From Brachionus rotundiformis (Eukaryota > Rotifera > Eurotatoria > Ploima > Brachionidae): 64,000 nucleotides of DNA. The stretch spans positions 970,522 through 1,034,521 of the forward strand of contig JAESIW010000118.1 of the NCBI GenBank assembly GCA_016802295.1, read 5' to 3'. A program made the position numbers and the translations under genes. This document shows, piece after piece, positions 55,341 to 64,000 of this stretch. The notes beneath the pieces are model-generated. The model worked only from the letters and a program-made list of their open reading frames with translations. It made no database searches and was not told where the DNA came from. How positions within the stretch are numbered: position 1 is the stretch's first letter; each line of letters begins with the position of its first letter.

Positions 55341-56124
55341 TATTCTAAAATATAATAATTATTAAATTTTTTTCGTCTTAAATATTCTAATTTAGGCAAC
55401 TAATGAAAACTTCAATTTCTAAACATTTTTACATTCACACAGCTAAGGAATGCAAAATTTAAAAATTAGAGAAAAAATATTTTTTTAAATATTTAAGATA
55501 ATCATGTGATTTGAGTGCTAATGTGACTTTAGCTTGATAAAATAAGATGTTATTATGCAAGGATTAGAGAATGAGCAATTTTTAAACTCGTGAGACTTTA
55601 CTGTCTTTTGACACTAACTAAATATGTTCCTTCATACTTAACATAGATAAGTTTATTTTTGTCTAGCCAAAGTTTTATTTTTATTATTTCTTTTTATAGA
55701 TATCAGGTTTGTTCAGGTTATTTTTGTCATATTTATAGAATTTTGTATTTAATTAATAAAAAATGTATTTTTAAATCAGTTTTTTTTTTAATAAAAAATA
55801 ATCTCTTGAACTTTGTCCAAACCGCCACCTAACATGCTACCAAAGACCAGTGCTCGGCACTACTTATTATCTATTGAATGATTTAAATTTTTCTAATTTA
55901 AAAAAATGTTTTCATTAATAAAATAACCAATTTGTCAAGTTAATTTAAGAATAAATTTACCAAATTTGCTATTACATATGCTCAAAGATTGGTACACATG
56001 TAAAGACAAAAAAAGAGACTTTAAAGATTACAAAATAATAGGAAATTTTTAATTTAAATTTATATTTATTAATTTTTAAATAATATCAAAAAAAAGTTGA
56101 AAAATAATCTCATAAATCAACTCA
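55341..56124. other. Divergent promoter region granulin / EFL1
   Basis: Head-to-head spacing of 784 bp, A/T-rich. No motif is convincing. Confidence 0.5.
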
Positions 56125-59100
56125 ATGTATCGAAGAGATAATCTATCTGTTATTCAATTACAAAAAAATACAAAAAATATAAGAAATTTTTGCATTCTAG
56201 CCCACGTTGACCATGGTATTTTTTATTAATTAATTTGTTGTTGGTCATATAGCTAATCTAATAGGAAAAACTACACTTGCCGATTCACTTCTTGCTTCCA
56301 ATGGCATCATTTCATCCAAAATGTCTGGCAAAGTAATAATCAAATAAATAAGTCAAATAAAATTTGATAAATAATGTTTTTTTTTATCATATAAAAGCTG
56401 CGTTATATGGATAGTCGTCCTGATGAACAAGAAAGAGGCATTACAATGAAATCAAGCGCAATTTCATTATTACATACTCATTCTAAAAGTATTTAATTAA
56501 AATTAATTAAAATTAGTCAACTTTTTTTTTAAGCAAATGAAAATTATGTAATAAATCTGATTGATAGCCCTGGTCATGTAGATTTTTCTGTTGAAGTGTC
56601 AACAGCTGTTCGTCTATGTGACGGGGCGGTGATCCTAATTGATGCATGTGAAGGAATATGTCCTCAGGTATGATAAAAAGTACCAAAATTTTTTGCCAAA
56701 ATTAACCAAGAATAATTAAGACTCATGCAGTGCTTAGACAAGCTTGGTTAGAAAATTTAAAACTTCTCTTAATATTTAACAAAATTGATCGCTTAATACT
56801 TGAACTAAAAATGACTCCTATTGAAGCCTATAACCATCTTCAAACTATTTTGGAACAATTTAATGTCATTGTGGCTCAGCAGTTTACTTCTTTACTATTA
56901 GAAAAGAATGTAAATTCAATTAATAATTTTAATATAAAAAAAGTTTATAATATTTTCTAGTATAAATTAAGTCAGCATGAATCGGATGAAACTGTGGTAT
57001 GAAAAAGATAATATTTTTTCTAAATTAGATAATTTGTATCGCATGATAAGGAATGGGATGATAACATTGATGAATCAAAGCTTTATTTTTCACCAAAATA
57101 CAACAATGTATTTTTTGCTAGTTCATTGGACGGCTGGGGCTTTGGAATAAACCATTTTGCTGATTTGTATTCCGCAAAATTGGGCTTTAAAAAAGAAACA
57201 CTTCTTAAAACGCTCTGGGGAGATTATTATCTCAATATGAAAACAAAAAGCATAATGAAAAATGCTCAAGTAATAATTAATTAGTTAATTAATTAATTTA
57301 GTTAATAGGATTTAATTTAATAGAGCAAAGGAAAAAAACCCTTATTTGTTCAGCTCATATTAGAAAATTTGTGGCAAGTATACGATTCAGTTTACACCAG
57401 AAGGTTCTATTAGATTGTTAAAAATAATAATTGACTTAATTAGTAGAAATAAATCTTTAAGAGACACTTTGATGACAGAAAAAATAATTTCTTCTTTGAA
57501 TATAAAAATAACTCCGAGGGAATTGAAATATGCTGATCCCAGAGGCCCAGTCCAAGCAGTGCTTTTTAACTGGTTGCCATTGGGACGAAATTTGCTCGAT
57601 TTGATAATAGATATTTTGCCAAGTCCATTAGAAATACCTGGTGACAAAGTTGAAAATTTGATCTGCTCCAATATGAAGTCATTTAAATCACTGCCACAAG
57701 AGACTCAAGCATTAAAAGAAGACTTTATAAACTGTAAATCTGACCAAGATAAACCAGTTATTGTTTTTATATCGAAAATATTTGCCACTGAAAAGGAGAA
57801 CATAGCCAAAAAGTGGACATAAAAATTTAAAATTAAACTAATTAAATGGTTAATATTTTAGGAATTTTATGACTATGGAGGAGATAGCCCAAAAAAGAGA
57901 AGCCATACGTCAACGAAAACACTTGGGGGCTAATGGTAATAATGAACCAAGCGCTGAATCTCAAGAAAAAGCTGTCCAAGAGATTCAAGATGATGAAAAT
58001 GAAAATAAGCTGGAATTTTTGGCATTTGCCAGGGTATTTAGTGGCACTTTGAAAAAAAATCAGACTGTCTTTATTCTTTCACCAAAACACAACCCAGAAG
58101 ATTTTGTTGGCAAAGTATGCTTCCGTAAAAGAATTAAAAAATAAAATAAAATATATAATTTATTAGAATATTGACTTAAATTCATCTGATGAAGAGATAA
58201 AAGCAGTTTCTAAACATGTGTCCAAGTTTCAAGTCAAAGACTTGTATTTGATGATGGGAAGAGAGCTAGAGCCTATAGAGGAAGTACCATGTGGTAATAT
58301 AGTAGCTATTGGTGGATTGGAAAACATAATCTTCAAATCAGCTACACTTTCGACAACTCTATTTTGTCCAAGTTTTATCAGTCTGTACCTTCAAACAGCT
58401 CCTATTGTTCGGGTTTCAATTGAGCCCAAGAATCCATCAAAAATAAAGGACCTGCTCAAAGGTCTTAAATTGCTTAATCAATCTGACCCTTGTGTGGAAA
58501 TTTATGTTCAGTCAAATGGAGAGCATGTTCTGTGCACTGCGGGAGAAGTTCACCTACAGCGCTGTGTCGAGGACTTGGTAGAACGATTTGCCAAATGTGA
58601 AGTTAATGTATCTGAGCCAATAGTGCCATTTAGGGAAACAATTATCCAACCTCCTAAAATGGATTTGGCAAACGAAAAAATAAAAGTACAAGAGCCAGTG
58701 CAAGAATCAAAATTGACTGAATGTGTTGAGGAATCAACTGGAAATGTGATCATAGGACCTGGTGGCCTCATTGAAATGCTGTCAAATGATAAAAAACTTC
58801 GAATTGGCATCAAGGCTAGAGCTCTGCCATCAGAAATTGTCAAATTTCTTAATGAAAATGCCCATTTATTAAAAATTTTAACCAAATTAAACCAAGATAA
58901 AATGGTTGTTTTTCAAAAAGAACAAGCTGATTCAATCAAAGACTTTAAAGATAAACTTGGACAAAAATTAGAAGAGTTTTGCTCAAAAGATGAATATTTT
59001 AGGGAACAAGATTGGAATAAAATGGTGGACAGAATTATATCTTTTGGACCTAACCGAGTGGGACCAAATATTCTAGTTGACTGTCTAAATGAAAAGTCAA

Positions 59101-59885
59101 ACACCATTTGGTCTTTTGTTGAGAACTCATTTTTGCCAAAAAATGCCACTTATTTAAAAGATTTTGAGAGCAATATAGTATTTGGATTCAATTTGGCCAC
59201 ATCAAAGGGTCCAATATGTGAAGAGCCAATGCAAGGGGTGGTGTTTTTTTTGAAAAAATTTGAAAGAGCAGAAGAATTGGAAGAGGAATTGGAAGAAAAA
59301 CTCAACTTGTCCGATGAAATGGACGATGACACCAGAAGCATTGATACTAACATGTCCATTGAAAAAAAAACCAAAGCCTCAATGTCAAGTTTGACTGCCC
59401 AATGCATTTCTTTAGCCAAGGAAGCTTGTAAGAGAGCTTTTGAAGCTCAGCCAACAAGGCTAATGGCAGCCATGTACAAATGCGAAATAATGACAGTCAG
59501 TTCAGAGGCATTGGGTAAATTATATGCCGTGTTGGGAAGACGCAATGCCAAGATCGTTGAAGAAACAATGAAAGACAATACATGTATGTTTTTGATAATT
59601 GCATACATTCCTGTAGCGGATAGTTTTGGTCTGTCTGAAGAGATAAGAAAGCGAACAAGTGGTTTGGCTACTTTAAATTTGGAGTTTAGTCATTTTGAGA
59701 CAATTGATATTGACCCGTATTGGGAGCCTAAGACAGAAGAGGAGCTTTTGTTGTATGGCGAAAAGGCAGATTTTGAAAATCAGGCTAGAAAATATATGAA
59801 CAATGTGAGAAAGAGAAAGGGACTCTTTGTGCGCCAAAAACTCGTCGAGCATGCCGAAAAACAGCGAACTCTTGCCATAAAATAA
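56125..59885 (+). CDS. EFL1: Elongation factor-like GTPase 1 (ribosome assembly)
   Basis: Exons: 56125-56215, 56265-56332, 56398-56488, 56534-56667, 56721-56909, 56961-56996, 57051-57269, 57324-57812, 57862-58114 and 58167-59885. The GTPase core shows ILAHVDHGKTTLADSLL (P-loop), DEQERGITMKSS (switch I), DSPGHVDFS (G3) and NKID (G4). Then follow LDGWGFGINHFADLYSAKLG, LKTLWGDYYLNM, the domain II stretch FARVFSG, DLYLMMGRELEPIEEVPCGN, GEHVLCTAGEVHLQRC, SEPIVPFRE, and RLMAAMYKCEIMTV. The C-terminus is RKYMNNVRKRKGLFVRQKLV. EFL1 works with SBDS to release eIF6 from pre-60S ribosomes in the cytoplasm. Oddity: within exon 8 the frame changes near 57361-57410; upstream LILENLWQVYDSVYT and downstream PEGSIRLLKII fit the family in two frames differing by an indel. 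Confidence 0.92.
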
Positions 59886-59989
59886 ATTTTTTTTATTATT
59901 TTTTAATAAAAAATAAAAAAAAAATATCATTTTTGTTTAACGATTTATTTAAGGTTTTAAATAATTAAATTAAATTAAATTTAAGTTTT
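59886..59989. terminator. Shared convergent 3' end EFL1/SKIC3
   Basis: Only 104 bp separate the two stop codons, containing aataaa-type signals on the forward strand (59904-59914, taataaaaaat) and tttatt on the reverse. The mature 3' UTRs are very short or overlap. Confidence 0.5.
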
Positions 59990-62900
59990 TCAAGTGGCTA
60001 TTTTTTCCAATTGGGCAGCAACAAGTTCAAATTGACCATCTTTTTCATCATAATTTTTCAAAAACTTGGCAAAAGAACTCCAACTGGCCATATTGTCCGG
60101 GAACATGTGAAGAGTTTTTTGGAACATTTTGAGCAAATATCCAGACGGATCCTTATATTTGTTTTGAAGTAGTTTTTGCAACAAAAGATACTGAATACAC
60201 TCATAAAAGATCTAAAAAAAAAAAGCATTATTAACTCTAGGATTAGTTTGGCAATGTTTGATACCAAATTAGCCTGAGAACTAGTTGCAAAAATAATTTT
60301 TCCAATTAGTAATGCCATGTCATAGTTTTTGCTTCGTTTTAGGCACAAACATAGCTCAATCCAGCCTCTAGTTTCGGCCGGATATTCATGCACATACTTC
60401 GACACCCATCTAATTGCTTTACCAAAGTCTTTCTTAAATATAATTATTTTTTTAAAAATCTTATTATCTCTTATAAATAAATTATAACTTCTAAGCAATA
60501 ATAAACTGATTTTAGCTTTAGGATATCAAATCTGTATTTAAGATCTGAGATGGTATCTAACTCTTTGAAGACGGCACTTATCAATGCTTTATCACTTTTG
60601 AGCAAACCAATTGAGCACAATGCAAACAATGATTGAATACATTTAACTTTACATTGAAAGCTAAATTAAAAAAAATTAATTAATAAATTTAATAATCGTT
60701 TTGGTAATTGAAAAAACCTTTTGAAGAAGCAGCTTATTGCTTCTTGAATATTGTATTTTGACATGGCCATGCCCATTGCAGTATAGACAATAGACTTTTC
60801 ATTATCAGTACAAACATTTAAAGCACTTTCAAAAACTTAAATTTTTATAAATTAAAGACTTAATATATACATATATGTATATATATATAAGAACTAAAAT
60901 TGCCTACTTTGAGCACATTTTTGATATTTTCCCAAATTGTAAAAAAACTTTGCCAAAGAAAATATGTCTTCGACAGAGTTTTTTACATCAATTCGCTTAT
61001 ATTGGTTAAATGCAGCTTCGTATTGCTTTTGCGAGCTCAATAGTCTGGCATATCCACGTCTGCTTTGCAAAAAAGTTTCATTTTCATCATCGTCAATCAA
61101 TTCAAAGACTCTAATTTTTAATATTTTTTTAATTACTTTGAAGAAATAAATAAATATCTATCTATTAAATACTTTTCATAATATTTAATTGCTGTCAATG
61201 GTAGCTGTAATTTTTCCAACAAAACACCACTAAGAAAAAATGCATCTGAATTGTTAATGACCCTCTCTTTGTTTAAAACAAGATAAAGTATTGGTAATTT
61301 ATTGATTAAGACAAGATACCACAATATTTTATTAGACAATCAGAAGAAAGTGGTATGGCATTCAAAAATTGTATATAATCTTTGAATATTGTATCATTTT
61401 TAAGCTCCGGGTCATTGGATATTCTGCACACAATTCTTGCATAGCCATACAATGCTTCAGTCTTTTTTGTTTAATTTAATTAATTTTTTATTAATTTAAT
61501 AAGTTTATTAAAAATCGAGTCAGCAAGTTTGGATTGGCTTCATTTTGTTTCAGAAGCAGAACTGAACTTATAATCATCACCTCGATTTAAGTTAAGTAAA
61601 TTTTATATATAAAGTTTTTTTTTTCTCAATTAAACATATAATTTTTCTATTATTTAAGCTAGATATCATATTTTTAGAAAAAGTATTTTTTATTTGTTGG
61701 CTTAAATAAATTATAAATTTACAAATATTTTAATTTTTTCTAATAATTTTTAATTAAAATTTAAAAATGGCGCCATCTTTTTACTTACATGTAGACCAAG
61801 CTCGACTGCATGTCTGTACAAATCGATGCTTTCTTCAACATTGACTGTTTCAGCTATATAAGCCTGGCCTATCCATGCGACCCCATACTCTGGATCAAGT
61901 GCCTGCGACTTCTTGAAGCACTCGTGGGCTTTTTTGTTCTCCTCATTTAGCAGATAAAAGACACCTAGATTGGTCCAAGTGACCGCATCCGACTCATCGA
62001 TCTTAAGTGATTTCAAAAAGCAGTGCTGGGCCAAGTGAGGCTTGTTAATTTCTTAATAAAAATTTGATATTTTGATAATTGTTTTTGCATGTTTTATTAT
62101 CACCTGTAAATGCATATAAAATTCCCAAATTGTTCCAAAATAGATGGTTCGAGGGGTCCAAATTGACTGCTGTAATCAAGCACTCTTTTGATTTATTAAT
62201 CAGAACAGTTAAATTGGCCTTGTCGTTCATGCTTTGAACGCTAAGTGATAGAGATTTGTACTGAAAGAGATAAGACAGCGACAAGTCATAGTAGTATGAA
62301 CCACAGTCTGGCCTAAGCTTGCAACAAATTATATAACTCCTTAACAAATTAATCATTTGATTATCTATCTAATGGTATATTGTTAGTTTAGTTACTCTTC
62401 GGCAAGTTTGTATAATTCCTGGTTCGAGACTAGAGTGGTCTCTGTATCTGGTATGCAAAATTTTTTCTTCAGAATGCAGGTTGGAATTGGAATACTTTAA
62501 GAATATAAAATTAGAAAAAAATTAACTTTTCAAAATAGGCTACATGGGCTCATTTTTTGGATAGAATCTGATCATATTGCAGCAATCGCCCAAAATTTTC
62601 CATACACAGCACAAGTCTTTCCGAATGCATATGGCTTTGGTAAAATATTTGACACTCATTTCAATGTATTCTAGATATTTGTTATCTGTTGAATTTTTGA
62701 CATTCTCTTTTGCCATAAGAAAATATGTTTCGCCAAGTCCCTTGAAAGTTGGCACATCATTGGGTATTTTGTTCAATACTGCAAAATAATCAATCCTCGC
62801 CTGTTCATATAAATTTAGTGTTTGCTTAATACGAGCTATTCTATTAGAAATTAAATTGGTTTAATTATTATTTTCTTTTGTTTAAATAATATAACTGATA

Positions 62901-64000
62901 ATAAGCATATGATGAATCAGGATTCAACTCAATTACTTTGTTGAACGACTTCAGAGCTGCGGTCAACGAACCACGATTCAAATATGCGTCAGCCAAGCAT
63001 TCCCACATGTTGCTGAACAAATGGTAACAATTATCTTGGAAAATGGCGATTTAAAAATTTACTAATCATCCGGGTTATTTCGGATAACATTGTAAAAGAG
63101 TCTTATAGCCTCATTTGATTCACCTTTTTTGAGATAAATCACTCCAAGTCTTAAAGATGCCCATTTACAGTTATCTATTTCATCAAGAGCTTTTTTCAAA
63201 AAATTAAAAGCTATTTCCTTTAATTTAATAAATAAATTGTTTAAATATATTTTTTTTTCTCAATTTTAATTTTATGTTACATCATTTTTTTCATACAGCA
63301 AGGTATCGACCAACTCAAGACCACAAAGGCTTAAATTCAAGCAAAGTTCATAAGTTTTTTGAAAGCATTTTAATGCTTTTTTGTAATCCTTGACCAAATA
63401 TTTGTAATAAATGCCCAATTGGTAAATAGATTCCCATTTATACGGGCTCAATTTAATAGCTTTAATATTAGACTGGAAGCAAAGAGACTTTATTTCTTCG
63501 TATTCCAGCTTTTGATTGCGATTCAAAAGCAAATTGTAGCAGACTTTAGCCAGAAAAATTTGACAGTCATGGTTCTCTGGGCTTGAATTGCATAAATTTT
63601 TTGCTCTTATGAAATATTTTAAATTTAAAAATCAAATTAACTTAAGTTAAGGCAAACATTTCCAGAGCTGTCATAAATTCTTGACATTCGTATTTGATTA
63701 TCAATTCACACAATTCATAAGTAAAGCTAGTTTTATCTATTTCATTTCGTAATATTTCCATACCAAGCTCTTTTTTGTGTGTCTTTACATAACTCTCAAA
63801 CAAATATCTGTTCACTTCATTCAAAACACTTGAACTCAATTGGTATTTTTTAAGCTTTAAAGCAAAATTTACAGACAAATAGATAATTTTTTGCAATTTT
63901 ACCATTTTAAATCTCTCAATGGCCAAATCGAATTCATGGTACAAAAAGTTTATTATGGCAATGTTGTAATTGAATTTAACCAAGAAAAAGTCTTGAATAT
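59990..64000 (-). CDS. SKIC3: SKIC3/TTC37, TPR scaffold of the Ski complex (N-terminus beyond window)
   Basis: Exons (right to left): beyond 64000-63658, 63605-63281, 63217-63063, 63012-62896, 62842-62544, 62494-62396, 62336-62104, 62051-61789, 61461-61320, 61266-61173, 61110-60908, 60835-60718, 60660-60507, 60432-60265 and 60211-59990. It is an array of TPR units: ALKSFNKVIELNPDSSYAYY, PTFKGLGETYFLMAKEN, NHLFWNNLGILYAFTG, AVTWTNLGVFYLLNEEN, DPEYGVAWIGQAYIAE and SIDLYRHAVELGLHTEALYG, the last being a SKI3 signature. The Ski complex (SKI2-SKI3-SKI8) feeds mRNA 3'-5' into the exosome. Exon 62842-62544 carries a 2-nt surplus: the frame before it reads IARIKQTL and after it NLYEQARIDYF. This exon is unusual; all others join cleanly. 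It is convergent with EFL1, with 104 bp between stops. Confidence 0.9.

Noticed and set aside
56943..56960. An 18-nt intron between EFL1 exons 5 and 6
   Set aside because: Too short to splice; an in-frame donor at 56910 gives a normal 51-nt intron.
61500..61600. Reverse protein-like stretch (SSVLLLKQNEANPNLLTRF) within a SKIC3 intron
   Set aside because: The flanking exons join directly in frame and match the family (ELGLH-TEALYG), so this piece is not needed.
1..64000. tRNA, rRNA or CRISPR-like arrays
   Set aside because: Looked for cloverleaf-like G/C-rich short segments and spaced repeats; none was convincing. Small ncRNAs cannot be excluded by eye.

Overview
This window is animal nuclear DNA. 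It is very AT-rich, with genes separated by long A/T-only stretches. Most introns that can be placed by reading frame are 45-120 nt with GT-AG ends. The gene set is bilaterian: a BCL9/Legless Wnt co-factor, a DM-domain factor, an FMRFamide-type GPCR, a Cys-loop receptor, granulin, plastin, EB1 and CFAP20. The base composition, tiny introns and decayed LINE tails would suit a small-genome spiralian such as a monogonont rotifer, but that placement is an inference. No prokaryotic, viral or CRISPR features were seen.

Layout. 0-17 kb (accessory in character): last exon of a Cys-loop channel (+), an intronless GPCR (+), then a large inverted duplication. Its arms (about 6.75-8.57 kb and 15.11-16.94 kb) each carry the same small RA-like (RASSF-like) gene in opposite orientation. 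They enclose a divergent K+-dependent Na+/Ca2+ exchanger gene (+) and a DUF229 sulfatase-like gene (+). A small orphan membrane protein (-) follows at 17.8 kb.

19-30 kb (conserved cytoskeletal, ciliary and repair genes): plastin/fimbrin (+) with two candidate first coding exons; EB1 (-) with a pair of same-length mutually exclusive exons inside its CH domain; CFAP20 (+) with a perfect RFX X-box upstream; and a 3-methyladenine DNA glycosylase (-), convergent with CFAP20. 29.4-33.3 kb is gene-poor, with LINE remnants and a nested inverted repeat.

33-47 kb (developmental regulators with big flanks): an intronless polyQ BCL9-like protein (-) and a two-exon DMRT gene (-). The DM-domain exon of the DMRT gene lies between two copies of a roughly 470-bp direct repeat. 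A GC-rich island of unknown origin sits at 48.8-49.25 kb.

50-64 kb (dense): alpha-L-fucosidase (-) and a 15-exon granulin precursor (-), both secretory/lysosomal. They are followed by EFL1 (+), the ribosome-release GTPase, running convergently into SKIC3/TTC37 (-), the Ski-complex TPR scaffold, which leaves the window at the right edge. EFL1 and SKIC3 each show one short out-of-frame indel in an otherwise intact reading frame.

No expression or homology search was possible. Exon borders come from reading frame, splice dinucleotides and remembered family alignments. Borders marked approximate may be off by a base or more.
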